DNA of 64,000 nt, taken from Malaya genurostris (Eukaryota; Arthropoda; Insecta; Diptera; Culicidae). The position numbers and the translations under genes were made by a program. The stretch lies in assembly GCF_030247185.1 (NCBI RefSeq), contig NC_080572.1, forward strand, positions 153,558,365 through 153,622,364, written 5' to 3'. Under the pieces are notes generated by a model. It made no database searches. It was given only the letters and a program-made list of their open reading frames with translations, and was not told the DNA's origin. Positions 21,805 to 34,282 of this stretch are shown piece by piece; position 1 is the stretch's first letter, and each line of letters begins with the position of its first letter.

Positions 21805-22690
21805 AGTAGGTAATCCCAGAGACATAACTGCGAGATTGACGTTGGGCTGCATTCGAGATGTGTATAGATAGCAATTGATTTGGTACCGTTTGACCATTTA
21901 AGATTTGTAGATTTGAAAAGGATCGGTTTCGGTTTCAAAAGATTGCGTTTATATTTTATTCTCTCGGGCCTCGACGAATTATGCGAACATTAGTTATCGC
22001 GCTTCCTCTTTGCCTTTGCCGCATCGTATTTTGCCTGCATATATTGAGACATGTTCAAGCTTCAAACAATCTTTAACAAAGATAAAACTAAACGGTTGGC
22101 TACATTTCTTTTATATCTTCAAAATAACTGCTTAGGGCTTCGCCCATACTAGTTTTTCAGAGCCAAAGCATTTTGAAAGTTGCTTAATGAAAAATTTTCG
22201 ATATGAAACTGTCATAATGTTATTTGGGACTCTTTTGTAGTTCATAAAGGTGCCATATTTTGGAATTATCCTCCATATTAAACACTGCTCGGTGCATTTC
22301 TCTTGAACTCAAAGCAACTAAATGTTGGTTTTATTTGCATTCGTTTACTGCGCAGTCCGCACTGCGAACGATTCACTATACTGATTACTTCATATTATTT
22401 TTTCTAAACGGATTATTTTTACTTCTGTTTTGCATATTTCAAAGAAAAAATATTCTTATACTCCTTTGGGAAACCCTTAGCATGGCCGCACAGCGAAAAC
22501 TGCAAGCGATTTTCAAAGAAGCCATCTTAATAGTTCTTTTGATAACATATAGAGCCATTGGAATGGCTAGTTTTGTATAATGTTTCCCATCGTCCACTTT
22601 TCGTTTTCTTTTCCTCCAATGCAAACGACCAGATGCTGGATGATGCAATCACTATCTGGTGAACGACCAAAATGGTTAAAGCCGGGGTAG
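21805..22690 (+). repeat. Old, diverged SU repeat copy
   Basis: Starts with a decayed SU end (GTAGGTAATCCCAGAGACATAACTG). Near 22480-22600 it contains the unit core (CACAGCGAAAACTG...TTAATAGTTCTTTT...TAGAGCCATTGGAATGGCTA...ATAATG). The match is much weaker than among the other copies. It gives one of the empty-site sequences used to define the MITE at 58470. Confidence 0.45.
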
Positions 22691-23560
22691 AATAAATGAC
22701 ATAAAAAAATGCAATCACTCACACTGCGAATATCCTACAGCAGATATGCTCACAGAAGAACTAGTTGTTGTTTGTCTGCGTTTAGGCTGGATGAACTTAA
22801 CCTCATTTTCGCCATAATGTCGGGTGTAGTTCTACTGTCTTGGCGTAGATGGCAGCTTGCGCACCCGATGTGTCTCCGTTCATGGATTATCATAGACTGA
22901 AGCTAGCAAACGTGCAAACGGGTATTTATTGATTCGGTTAATTTTGATGTTTCGTGTTTGGACCTATTTTATCACTATTCAAACCATGTTTCCGTAATAA
23001 ACGTGGTATTAACAACAATCTTACATCTTTTTCCATTCGATTCGTTAAAGAATTAGAGAAACTACTCAAACAGGGAAAAAGTTATTAGTAAATGAAATTT
23101 GGAGTAATTTCGTTACACTTTCGTGTCGTGAAATTTTGAAAAAGCACCCAGGTGCGAATAATAAAGGAAGACGTAGTCCTGCGTCAAAAATTGCAGACTG
23201 AATATTCATATTTGAATGATATTCCATTAAAAAGCTAAAAGGGTGTACAACCGACAATTCTTATTGGACTGAGTCATAATCAACTTTTAATTTCGTTCTA
23301 AAAACGGATTGGAAAAGCAAATGAACCAACAGCATTAAGAACCAGTGATGTCACTTTTCGTTGAAGTCAAATCCGTAGATTTGGTTTCAAGTGTACTTAT
23401 ACTAATACATTTTCATAAACTTAACAGTTTTTGACTCTAATCCACAAAGACAGGCTTCCAATAATGACAGATCGATGGCTGATGCAAGATTGAAATTTCA
23501 ATTGGACAAGCAAAAAAAAAAAGATTCAGTAAAAAGCGTTTAAGCAGACAGCTTGTGTTA
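22691..23560. other. Unassigned AT-rich spacer
   Basis: No motif-bearing frame, inverted terminal repeat or microsatellite was recognised in this stretch. Confidence 0.5.
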
Positions 23561-24034
23561 CTGGCTCGTTAGTTAACGGTTATTACCGAGTCAAGGCAAC
23601 CTTAGCTGCAGGTAAACAAAACCCGCCTGCGAAAATTGCAAACGCAGCAAAGGCTGGTGTACAGCCCATATTCGGAGCGTAAGCAGTCGAAGAAGGCCAT
23701 CCCATTCATACGTACAGATGTGAAGAGACACAGAGGTACGAACGCATAGAAGTGCTCAGACATAGAGGCGTGGAGACGAAGTGGTGCAAAGGTACAGAGG
23801 TGCTAAGGCACAGAGGTGCTAAGGCACAGAGGTGCTAAGACACAGAGGTACTAGGGCGCATCAGCGCAAAGCAGCAGAGACAACCACGAGGTATCAGTTT
23901 GTATGGTGTACAGTATCGGTTGCGGTGAACAAAACGAAATATTATCGTGTGGTGCTACACAAGAAGCATCACACTTAATCGTCAACAAGAGCTATAACGA
24001 TGTACCTAAGCTCAGGTACAGGCAGCGTACACAC
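23561..24034. other. GC-richer sequence hosting the R1 insertion, with a 16-bp tandem repeat
   Basis: Base composition rises here. Around 23791-23860 the unit CACAGAGGTGCTAAGG is repeated about four times, flanked by looser variants (ACAGAGGTACGAACG, ATAGAGGCGTGGAG). The sequence continues at 30400 after the R1 element. It may be the leader of an unrecognised element, but no coding motif supports that. Confidence 0.5.
24021..24034. repeat. R1-b target-site duplication, 5' copy
   Basis: GGCAGCGTACACAC occurs here and at 30386-30399, directly at the two ends of the R1 element. Confidence 0.92.
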
Positions 24035-24660
24035 TGGGGCAGCAGGGACTATGTCTAAGGCCTTGACGACCCCTCCCCCGGCAACTGCGAGTTGTAGGGC
24101 TTGCCTAGGATGTGGTGGGGTTTGGCAGTGGGCCCTGCTAATCCTCTACAAAAAGCTGCATGTATCCGCAAGCAAGTCCTACTAAAGCGATCGTGTGCCG
24201 CTCAAAGTGTACAAGCCCAGCGGGAGTGCCGACTCGGTACGTTAGGACTAACGCCAGTGATGTCCTAACTATGGCATACTGGCTACCATACCATCCATGG
24301 ATACGATACGGTAGATCGGAATATATAGAGAAACTAGGGCTGACAGCTGCGGTATTCTATTCCTTCAGTAAAGCAGGGTGGAACCGGCTTGAAATGGCGA
24401 GTAGGCTAATGCCGCAGCTGCCTTCCGTCCCATAAAACCGTGGCAGGCCTTATGGCACGCCGTCTCACTTTCAGCCATCTGATTGGGATGACTGGGTGGA
24501 AGTAGGTTCAGATGCCCTTTTCCTGATTTGCGCTGATCCGGCTCTGAGCGTAAAGCCAACCCTCGCATGGCCTCACTGCACAGCATAGGTAACCATGGGA
24601 TCATGATAGCGACTACTTTCGGCCGGGTTTGACGGTAGCCATAAGGGGGACCCATACAAA
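24035..24660 (+). other. R1-b 5' UTR
   Basis: The leader begins TGGGGCAGCAGGG directly after the target duplication and ends at the ORF1 ATG. No repeat is visible. In R1/jockey-type elements the internal promoter lies at the start of this region; no motif was specifically identified. Confidence 0.6.
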
Positions 24661-26079
24661 ATGAGTTTTACACCATCAACATCGGCGTCGAGCAAGGAGA
24701 TAAACCCTTTTGCAAGAGGGGATTTGAGGAGGTCTCCATCCAGAACGGGTGCGAGAGAGGAGAGCGAGGCGGTAGCTCAGGGGACGAGCGATAGCAATGT
24801 CCATGTCAATTCAGTGGACCAGCCTGAGTCCCAGGAGCAAGCGAAGGAAGTATGTCGAGTATGACAGCGGTCATAGAACAACTCGACGCGATTATTGAAT
24901 TCGCGCAGAAGAAATCCAACATTAGCAAGGAGCTGAAGATGAACTTGCTGAAACTACGTAATGCCGTGAACGTAGCTAAAAGGGACCAAGAGGCGTTGAT
25001 AGCCTGCTAGAGAGTGGCGGAAAGTCGGAGAAGTGTTCTCAAACAGAACCCTTCACCTTCGATACCGATAAAAAACAGGAGGCGGTCGACTATGCGCTCC
25101 GGCTCACGATTGAGCGGAACAAAAAGCGCTGGAAACGCGCCAGGGATTCTCCAGGAAGTAAACGCCTGACTTCCAAGGCCAAAAGGAGCAAAGATCATGG
25201 CGGAAATGATGGGGCGAAGGAACATGGCGAGGGGCTCAACCCAAACCTCGGCACTCGACCCCCGGATCCGAGTCACGTAAGCGAACCCGACGAGAATCCA
25301 TGGGTGAAGGTCGCCAAGAAGAAAAGGGTCCCAAAAGATGCTGGGCCCATTCCCGCGAGGAGGGCTAGGGACAAAGGTGAGGCTTTGTTGGTTAAGGCCG
25401 ACAAAGAAAAGTACGCCGATGTGCTCAAGGCCATGCGGAGTGAGGCAAAGCTAGCCGAGCTTGGCAAAGAGGTTCGCAGCATCCGTCGTACGAAGACGGG
25501 AGAGATGCTGTTCGAGCTTAAAAAGGGAGCTCAGGCGGGCGGAACGGAGCTTGTTGCGCTTGCCCAACAAGTCCTGGGCGCTACGGCCGAAGTTAGAGCC
25601 CTGCGTAACGAAGTTGCACTCCAGTGCAAACGGTTGGATGAAATCGCCACCGCAGAAGAACTGGCTATGGCCATCAAGGAGCAAGGAGATGCGGATGTCC
25701 CACAGGAATCCATCCGTTTGAGTAAAGGACCACAGGGCACCCAGATAGCTACATTTAAACTATCGGCCGCGGATGCTAATAAGGTCCTCAAAGTGGACAG
25801 GCTAAAGGTCGGATGGCCGGTATGCCAGTGACCGCTTACCAACCGCCGGCGGTTGACATGTGCTTCAGGTGTTTCGAACCTGGCCACAAGTCGTGGAACT
25901 GCAAAGGCCCAGACCGGAGCAACCTCTGCAAGCGTTGTGGCGGCGAGGGGCACAAGGCGTATGCATGCAAAAGAACGCCACGTTGCATGCTATGCGCGAG
26001 CAAGAAGAAGGCCACAAACCACGTCATGGGCGGACCTTCTTGTTCATCAAGTGGAGGGAGTAAAACAACATGCAAGTAG
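24661..26079 (+). pseudogene. R1-b ORF1 (gag-like, CCHC knuckles)
   Basis: Starts MSFTPSTSASSKEINPFARG. A Ser/Lys-rich N-terminal part shifts frame near 24850, has a stop at 25006-25008 and resumes in other frames (VAKKKRVPKDAGPIPARRA, then a helical stretch and IATFKLSAADANKVLKVDRL). After another shift near 25815 come the knuckles CFRCFEPGHKSWNC, CKRCGGEGHKAYAC and a third beginning CMLC. It ends at 26077-26079. The product would bind element RNA. ORF2 begins within its last codons. Confidence 0.85.
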
Positions 26080-28515
26080 TACAGCTGAACCTAAATCACT
26101 GTGCAGCTGGCGAGCAATTGCTGCACCAGTCAGTGACGGAATGGGGCATTGATGTCGCGATTCTCTCGGATCCCTATCACACACCGGTAGATAACGGGAA
26201 CTGGGTGTCGGACGAATCCAAGACGGTGGCGATCTTGACGACTGGTCGATACCCAGTGCAAGAGGTGGTGAAAACACAAGCGGAGGGAGTAGCCATAGCT
26301 AAGGTAAACGGAGTTTACTATTGCAGCTGCTACGCTCCACCGAGATGGTCAATAGACCAGTTCACTTGGATGGTCGACATGTTGACCGCAGACCTGGTGG
26401 GTCGGAAGCCGTTGGTGATAGCCGGAGACTTCAACGCCTGGGCAACAGCTTGGGGAAACCGCTTCACCAATAGGAGAGTCTTCGCGCATCCTGCCTCAGG
26501 GCCAGAAGAAGGATGCAAAGAGCTCGATCAGCGGAGATGAGGATGGAGAGGAACACGGCGTTCAAAACGGCGAAATTATCACTAAACAAGGCCATCAGTG
26601 CAAGCAAAAGAGTCTGTTTCGACTAGCTATGCGAGGGAGCCAACTCCAACCCATGGGGCGATGCCTACAGGATGGTAATGGCCAAAACGAGAGTGGCGCT
26701 AGCACCCCCTGAACGTAGTCCGGCGAGGTTGAAGGAAATCATAGCGGTTCTCTTTCCCCACCACGACACGTCCCCCTGGCAGCCAGCTCCGCTACCAGCG
26801 AACGAAGTTGAAAAGGTGACGAACGAGGAGTTGCTCACTGCGGCGAGATCGCTCGATACAAAGAAAGCCCCGGGGCCAGACGGTATCCCGAACGTGGCTC
26901 TAAAGGCGGTTATAATGACAAAACCGGAGATGTTCAGGGAGGTCATACAGAGATGTCTGGACGAGCGTATGTTCCCAGACATTTGAAAAAGGCAAAGGTT
27001 GGTACTAATACCAAAACCTGGGAAACCCCCAGGGGATCCTTCGGCGTATAGACCAATCTGTCTGATCGACACTGTGGGTAAGCTCCTTGAGAAAATCATC
27101 CTCAACAGGCTAGCCCCCTTCATAGAGGAGGCAGGAGGACTGTCCAGCCAACAGTACGGGTTTCGCAGAGGCAGGTCGACAGCGGACGCCATAACATCGG
27201 TGGTAACCACAGCGGAGGTAGCTATACAGCGCAAACGACGAGGAATCCGCTACTGTGCGGTAGTAACGCTAGACGTCAAGAACGCGTTCAATAGTGCTTG
27301 CTGTGCAGACATTGCTGATTCCCTACTTCGACTAGGAGTACCGGAAGGGCTGTACAAGATACTGGAAAGCTACTTCCAGAACCGAGTATTGCTCTACGAG
27401 ACCGACGAAGGCACACGTAGCACTCCAATCACGGCTGGAGTACCACAGGGATCTATCTTGGACCCGATCCTGTGGAATATAATGTACGATGGAGTACTGA
27501 GGTTGAGGCTCCCTCCGGGTGTCAAGATAGTCGGGTTCGCGGACGACGTCACGCCGACAATCTACGGCGAATCCATCGAAGTGGTCGAACTGAGTGCATT
27601 ACACTCAATCTGCTTGGTGGAGGACTGGCTGCGTAGCAGGAAACTGCAACTCGCGCACCACAAAACAGAGGTGATGGTGGTAAACAACCGCAAATCGGAA
27701 CAGGAGGCGTTGGTACATGCCGGAGATGGCGTGATCCCCTCCAAGAGATCACTGAAGCAATTGGGTGTGATGCTTGACGACAAACTCAGTTTCAGCAAGC
27801 ACGTTGAATACGCCTGCAAGCGCGCATCAACAGCGATCGCGGCGCTCTCCCGTCTGATGGCCAACAGCTCGCCTGTGCGCTCCAGTAAACGAAGGTTACT
27901 GGCAGGAGTGGCAGTTTCGATCCTAAGGTATGGCAGCCCGGTATGGGCATCGGCACCAAATGTGGAACGCAACGCACAGATGCTGGAGAGTACGCATAGA
28001 CTGATGTGGCTTCGCGTAATCAGTGCATACCGCACTGTATCGAGGGATGCGGCCTGCGTGGTTGCAAGTATGATGGCTATCGGTCTGATAGTGAAGGAAG
28101 ACGCGGAGCCTCCAAAGCCGCTTCTCTACGCAGATGGCAACAAGAGTGGGACAGCTCAACCTAGGGCAGGTGGACACATCGGCTCATACCTAGGGTCTCG
28201 AGTTGGTTAGATAGACCTCACGGAGAAGTGAACTTCGGCCTGACGCAATTCCTCACAGGCCACGGGTGCTTCAGATGGTACCTCCACAGGTTCGGCCACG
28301 CGACATCCCCTGTATGTCCTGGCTGCCCAGACGAGATCGAGACGGCTGAACACGTCTTGTTTGCATGTTCCCGTTTCGCGGCTCAAAGGAGTGAGCTACT
28401 GGAGGCATGTTGCATGGACACCACACCGGAAAACCTGATCCCGAGAATGTGCCACTGCGTAGAGAACTGGCACGCAGTGTCGACCGCGGCATCCCAAATT
28501 GCGGGCATATTGTAG
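26070..28515 (+). pseudogene. R1-b ORF2: truncated endonuclease and reverse transcriptase
   Basis: ORF2 opens MQVVQLNLNHCAAGEQLL, overlapping ORF1 by 10 nt. Endonuclease motifs run to VIAGDFNAWATAWGN; near 26500 the sequence jumps past the rest of the nuclease (no SDH motif), an internal deletion. RT follows: KAPGPDGIPN, a TGA at 26984-26986 replacing a Trp codon, LVLIPKPGKPPGDPSAYRPI, LDVKNAFNSA, AGVPQGSILDPIL and FADDVT (catalytic pair). A 31-bp deletion near 28109 shifts the frame before the C-terminal knuckle (CPGCPDEIETAEHVLFAC), which ends at 28515. RT motifs are complete but the protein is broken. Confidence 0.9.
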
Positions 28516-28599
28516 CGGAAATGGAGTGCGGATCAACAACTGGCAGCCGCGACCGCTAGCCGCGTAGTAGGCTCAAGAGGGATCAGCGAATAAACGTCG

Positions 28600-30340
28600 G
28601 TCCGGGAGATTCTTCTTCGCCGGGAAGCTCTTCGTCGGAGTAGTCTAGATCCATCGTCGGGGACTAGAGGAGTAGTACGTACGTAAAACTGCTAGGATCG
28701 TCGGGGCGCCAGTGAACCGGAAGCTATCCTCCAACAGGAACCACTGGATCGACCCAGGCATCCTCTCGGTCGGGCGTTGACGGGAATCGAAAGCGTCGGT
28801 TTCGGGAGGGCCTTCTTCGTCGGGGAACTCTCCGTCGGTGTAGGCTAGATCCTTCGGCGGGGGCTAGTCGAGTAGCCGCCACAACACCGATTCGAGTCGT
28901 CGAGGCGCCAGCGAACCGGAAGCCATGCTCCAACCGGAATCGCGGGACCGACCTCGGCACTCCATCGGGTGTCCCGTGTGGTGTAAGAGACTCGGTGTGG
29001 GGAGATTCTCCTTCGCCGGGGGAATCTCCGTTGAAGTAGTCTAGATCCTTTGTCGGGGACTAGACGAGTAACTCGTGGCGTAATACCGCTAGGATCGCCA
29101 GGGCGCCAGTGAACCGGAAGCTATCCTCCAACAGGAACCACTGGATCGACCCAGGCATCCTCTCGGTCGGGCGTTGACGGGAATCGAAAGCGTCGGTTTC
29201 GGGAGGGCCTTCTTCGTCGGGGAACTCTCCGTCGGTGTAGGCTAGATCCTTCGGCGGGGGCTAGTCGAGTAGCCGCCACAACACCGATTCGAGTCGTCGA
29301 GGCGCCAGCGAACCGGAAGCCATGCTCCAACCGGAATCGCGGGACCGACCTCGGCACTCCATCGGGTGTCCCGTGTGGTGTAAGAGACTCGGTGTGGGGA
29401 GATTCTCCTTCGCCGGGGAAATCTCCGTTGGAGTAGTCTAGATCCTTTGTCGGGGACTAGACGAGTAACTCGTGGCGTAATACCGCTAGGATCGCCAGGG
29501 CGCCAGTGAACCGGAAGCTATCCTCCAACAGGAACCACTGGATCGACCCAGGCATCCTCGGTCGGGCGTTGACGGGAATCAAAAGCGTCGGTTTCGCGAG
29601 GGCCTCCTTCGTCGGGGAACTCTCCGTCGGTGTAGGCTAGATCCTTCGGCGGGGGCTAGTCGAGTAGCCGCCACAACACCGATTCGAGTCGTTGAGGCGC
29701 CAGCGAACCAGAAGCCATGCTCCAACCGGAATCACGGGACCGACCTCGGCACTCCATCGGGTGTCCCGTGTGGTGTAAGAGACTCGGTGTCGGGAGATTC
29801 TCCTTCGCCGGGGAACTCTCCGTCGGAGTAGTCTAGATCCTTTGTCGGGGACTAGATGAGTAGATCGTCGCGTGGAACCGCTAGGATCGTCTGAGCGCCA
29901 GTGAACCGGAAGTTACGCTCCAACCGGAATCATTGGATCGACGTAGGCATCCTTTCGGTCGGGTCGTAGACGCGTACCGTAAGCGTCGGTTCGGGAGGAC
30001 TTTCCTCGTTGGGGAACCCTCCGTCGGTGTAGACTAGATCTTTTGGCGGAGACTAGTCGAGTAGTTCCGCGACGTAGCATCAGTTTTGGGTCGTCGAGGC
30101 GCCAGTGAACCGGAAGTTACCCTCCAGCCGGCATCACTGGACCGACCTCGTCATCCAACTGGTCGATCCCTCGAGAGCAGGATGCTGATCCCCATTCTGC
30201 ATCAATCTGGGGAGGGTGCTGTGAGCACCAATAGCCTTCCACCCCGAAGTAATACCTAGCGGTGGTGCCGGGGAGGTAGGGTTGGAGATCCAAGGTGTTT
30301 TAGTGGGTAGTTCCAATCAACAGTTGGGTAGTCCTGTGGA
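28600..30340 (+). repeat. R1-b 3' UTR tandem array (about 198 bp, 8 units)
   Basis: The marker GCGCCAG(T/C)GAACC(G/A)GAAG occurs at about 28705, 28904, 29102, 29301, 29499, 29696, 29894 and 30098. Alternate units resemble each other more than neighbours do, giving a 396-bp dimer. The dimers at 28717-29110 and 29113-29506 are nearly identical (both contain the same 78-codon minus-strand frame), a sign of recent expansion. R1-a has four units. Confidence 0.88.
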
Positions 30341-30385
30341 GAGTCCCACACTCCGTGCGTAAATGCATTTCACCTTGTAAAAAAA

Positions 30386-30399
30386 GGCAGCGTACACAC
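30386..30399. repeat. R1-b target-site duplication, 3' copy
   Basis: GGCAGCGTACACAC follows the A-run of R1-b and matches 24021-24034 exactly. Confidence 0.92.
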
Positions 30400-30474
30400 C
30401 AAGCTCAGCGAAGACCACGACGGCAGAGCAACGAAGATAGAAGACAACGCAGAGCATTACTTGGGAGTTCATAG

Positions 30475-30696
30475 ACTTATTTTCCATACCACTCATGTCT
30501 GGTAACAATAACGCTCCTGGGTTGGACAGAATTAAATTCAACTTGGTGAAGAATCTGCCCGACTTCGCAAAAAGTCGTTTGTTGGAATTATTCAACAAGT
30601 TGTTTGATCAAAATATTGTTCCACCTGACTGGAGACAAGTGGAAGTTATCGCCATTCAAAGGCCGGGGAAACTAGCTTCCAATCACAACTCATATA
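30475..30696 (+). pseudogene. LINE H ORF2, RT fragment 1
   Basis: Encodes FSIPLMSGNNNAPGLDRIKF, then LPDFAKSRLLELFNKLFDQN, DWRQVEVIAIQRPGK and NHNSY. These correspond to the region before RT motif 1 in LINE C, at about 80% amino-acid similarity by eye. It stops where the DD37E terminal repeat begins (AGAAGTGTATCGA). Sequence upstream of about 30475 no longer resembles the LINE. Confidence 0.85.
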
Positions 30697-30784
30697 AGAA
30701 GTGTATCGAAAAGTAGCTAGCAACATTGATTATTGAATAAAAAAGCGAAATAAAAAACATATTTTGACATCAGTTTTCGATATA

Positions 30785-30888
30785 CGAGGTCTGTTCAAAA
30801 AGTACCCGGAATTCTCATTTTTCTAAAAAAATATTTATTTATTCTATATGGTCCCCTTCTAAGTAATCCCCCCTAGATAAAATTTTTT
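30785..30888 (+). mobile_element. mariner left-end fragment
   Basis: About 100 bp that match the left end of the mariner at 39803 (GTACCCGGAATTCTCATTTT, TATATGGTCCCCTTC, AAGTAATCCCCCCTAGATA). They break off at the A-tail of the L1-like LINE. No continuation was found on the far side of that LINE. Confidence 0.85.
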
Positions 30889-30933
30889 TTTCTTTTTTGT
30901 GAAAGTTTATTGGTTATAATAATTGTCAAATAT

Positions 30934-32324
30934 TTACAGATCTTTTTCTAATAAAAATTGTAGTTCATTTGTATCAACTGGATTTCTATCGTTTATATAA
31001 TTTATGTAGTTGACAGTAAGTTTAAGCAATTTCGTTCTGGCTTGTGACGTTTCGTTGAAAGTAGGTCTGATCAAATCTGTGAATTTTAGTCTCCTCCAGC
31101 CGCCTATTAGTGGAGCAACCATTCTTTCTAACACCTGCCATGCACCTACTACTCGTGAACACGTGTTGAATTTATGTTGGAGTGTCTCGACTGGAGCATT
31201 GCAGTGCAAGCACTGTTCTCCATCTACTCGACGCATGATGAACAGAAGACGTCTGTGTTCAGTTTTGCCGTTCACTAAGAGGAACAGATCACTTTTTTGT
31301 TTGGATGTGAGTCCACGTGTGCGATGAATAATGTTCCAAATTTGTCGCCACCCCACATTCGGATTCTCTAGTTCCACTTTCGGTGGCTCGGTAGATTTTT
31401 TGTAGTAGTTGTGAATATCATCAGCTGATGGATTTAGTTGGTGTTGGAAAGGGAGTAGTTTTAGTTCTTGGCGTATCAGTTTCAGACACGGACAATCAGA
31501 TGGTGGTATTATAGAGTGAGAAATGATGGATTTGTAGAACGGTATGGAGTTTATCTCTCTTAAGTGACGGTTAATTAACAAAGATTTGCATTTTAATGCA
31601 GGGAGTTGGAGATTAAGACCGCCTTGTTCGCGATCCCTTGCTAGTTGTAGTATCGGTACGCGTGTTGGGATGCCGCGCCACAGAAAGGTTCCCATTAATG
31701 CTGTCAAGTTGGCTGAGTGTCCACTCGTCTGGGGAAGGATGGATGAAAGGTACCATATTATAAATGTGGCAAATGTATTTAGTAGAGTCACCTTCTGTAT
31801 AAGGGTTAGTGAGCGCATCGAATGTAACCATAATAATTGTTTAAATTTTCCTGTTACAGCATCCCAGTTGAGTTTTACCATTAACCTTATGGAGTTCTCG
31901 TCGACAAGTCCTACATCGATAGACGTTGTTTTTGCTAAATTTAGTATAGCTCCCGAGACACGGGAGAAGCGAGTAAACACGTTCAGTATTCTCTCGATTT
32001 TTTCGACTTTTGAGCGATGATTGTGATATCATCGGCGTAAGCCACTATCAGATCGTCTCCGCACACACTTTTGAGTTTTGCCAATAGCGGGACCAAGTAT
32101 AGTGAGAACAGGATGGAAGATAACGGATTCCCTTGAGGTACCGATCGTTGGATGGGGAGGGATTCCGATAGGTGACCGTTGACAATGAGACGGCACGATG
32201 TCATTTCGGCGAAACGTGAGAGCAATCCGACTAAGCTGTGGTTGATTCCGATGGCGCACATGTTACCGAACAGGAAGCTTCGGTTTACACGATCGAAAGC
32301 ATGGTCCATATCGAAAGAGATCAG
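30934..32324 (-). pseudogene. LINE D ORF2: RT palm to C-terminus
   Basis: After LISFDMDHAFDRVNRSFL (first catalytic Asp), the RT continues through SVPQGNPLSSILFSLYLVPL and IVAYADDITII, the catalytic pair. A frameshift near 31982 leads to SRVSGAILNLAKT and the thumb/linker (VTLLNTFATFIIWYLSSILP, MGTFLWRGIPTRVP). The tail has a CxxC-type knuckle: CLHCNAPVETLQHKFNTCSR. It ends at 30934. One shift aside the coding sequence is well kept. It continues the fragment at 34617-35897 once the inserted element is removed. Confidence 0.87.
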
Positions 32325-32481
32325 GGCTGACATTATGCATCTCGAATCGAGTTGCTCGAAACGATTATTTTTGAAGTCGATTCGACTGAACTGAGGCATT
32401 ACGTATCGCTTTCGACCTCGTTATCGAGATCCTAACAATGTGGTACTAGATTTCGACTGACGCTGCTCGAACTGTCATAAT

Positions 32482-33164
32482 CAGAGATGCCATTTATTCA
32501 GATTTATCTGTATTATACAGATTTTTACATGCGCATACAGATTTAACACACAGTACAGATTAATTACAGATTTCTTGAATTTAATACAGATTTATACAGA
32601 TTTCACCAAAAGTATTAAGGAAAAAATTAAACTATCTATTAGTATTTGAGCTATCTATTAGTATTTGATTGCAATGACGAGATAAACGTTTAGGAATCAG
32701 CGTACAAATCACTTTGTAAAATATATATTTTTTGTGCAGATATTTAATGAAGAACACTGAAATCCATTTATATTAAAATTTGTAACTAAATTGGACTTAA
32801 AAGTTAGACAAGTCTTGGCATCATGAAACATTATTGCCAGACTGACAGTTGTATTACCTGACTTGACGTTGCATATTGGATTTTGGAAATCCATCTTAAC
32901 TTATGAAGTGAACATTTTCAAATTAGACAAGTTTATGGCACCATAATACAATTGTTGTTGATAGGAAAAAGCTATAAAATTTCGTCGATGAATATAATAT
33001 AAGATATGAAATTTAATCTACCACTCTATAACCATAATCTATTAGAATAACACCTTTAAACATAATTGTATTGTAGAAATTTTATTTTATTAGCGAATAC
33101 AGATAAATACAGATATTTTATACGAATCAATACAGATTTTCTATGAAAACATCTGGCATCTCTG
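32482..33164. mobile_element. hAT-type MITE with 8-bp duplication
   Basis: The inverted ends CAGAGATGCCA (32482) and TGGCATCTCTG (33164) are flanked by GTCATAAT (32474-32481) and GTCATAAC (33165-33172), a 7/8 duplication. The interior is AT-rich with many ATACAGATTT repeats near both ends. There is no coding frame. CAG...CTG ends and 8 bp are the hAT signature. Confidence 0.85.
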
Positions 33165-33981
33165 GTCATAACATACATAGGTAAACAAATATACATTGCA
33201 ATCATGAAAAAAATTAAACTGAATTATTGTTTGGGTATTTTCGATTACATTTATTCAGTTCAAGTACTGAAAAGAAGCAAACTGCTTGTAATACTGCGGT
33301 TTTAAGTTGCCGCACGAAATTAACATGAACACATTACTGAAATTTAAATCAAGAAGCAGATTCGTTTCCACTCCATTTGAAAACGTAAAGAATTTTTTCA
33401 AGCGTGTTCTTGTACACAATTTATCGATGAACTTTTGAAATAATAATTAAAAAAATTCATTATTTTTCATGTATTGTTTCAAGTCTAATACAATTTACGT
33501 CATCCATATGTGTAGTTTTAATCAAAGGCTTTTAGGTTTTCCAGCTTTCTTTGTAGCATTTTATCATATTTATTAGGAGATATTGCTTTAGCTAATAAAC
33601 CAGGAGTAACCCATTCTTTGTAGTATTCATAATCCATTTAGGTACTATTGAAAAGTCAAATACACGCTAATAGCACGAGATTGTGATGCTTTTGGCATAT
33701 TCTAAATACTTTCAAGGTGTTTGGACAAATTTTTCAATTTACTAGAGTTAGATATATGGGTAAAAACATTAGTTGCTCATTGTTATCGAGCGAATAAGCT
33801 TTTTCCTACAATCCGTTTGAGCGACGTTTTCTGTCCACAGGATTCCGAAATTTTATTACAAACTACAGTTACTGGGCATAGGTTAGTTTCGACTTATTTT
33901 TGTTATTTTAAGTAAACACCACGCAGCTTTCAATTAATATGCTTTCTAAACAGTTCGACTTGTACTTAATATGCCAAACAC

Positions 33982-34282
<301 letters not shown>

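Larger units (their letters stand above)
24035..30385 (+). mobile_element. R1-clade LINE, full-length ends (R1-b)
   Basis: A 6.35-kb plus-strand non-LTR element bounded by a perfect 14-bp duplication. It has a 626-bp 5' UTR, ORF1 with CCHC knuckles, ORF2 (endonuclease and RT), a long repeated 3' UTR and an A-run. A 14-bp duplication is typical of R1-group elements, but the target here is not 28S rDNA. Internal deletions in ORF2 and several frameshifts make it inactive. R1-a at the window start is a second copy with a shorter 3' array. Confidence 0.92.

Noticed and set aside
22260..22580. Hydrophobic 106-aa plus-strand ORF as a membrane protein gene
   Set aside because: It overlaps an old SU copy and its Phe/Leu/Ile content follows from AT-rich DNA.
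28724..29357. Two identical 78-aa minus-strand ORFs (also a variant at 753-989)
   Set aside because: They arise from the R1 3' UTR tandem units and lie antisense to the element.
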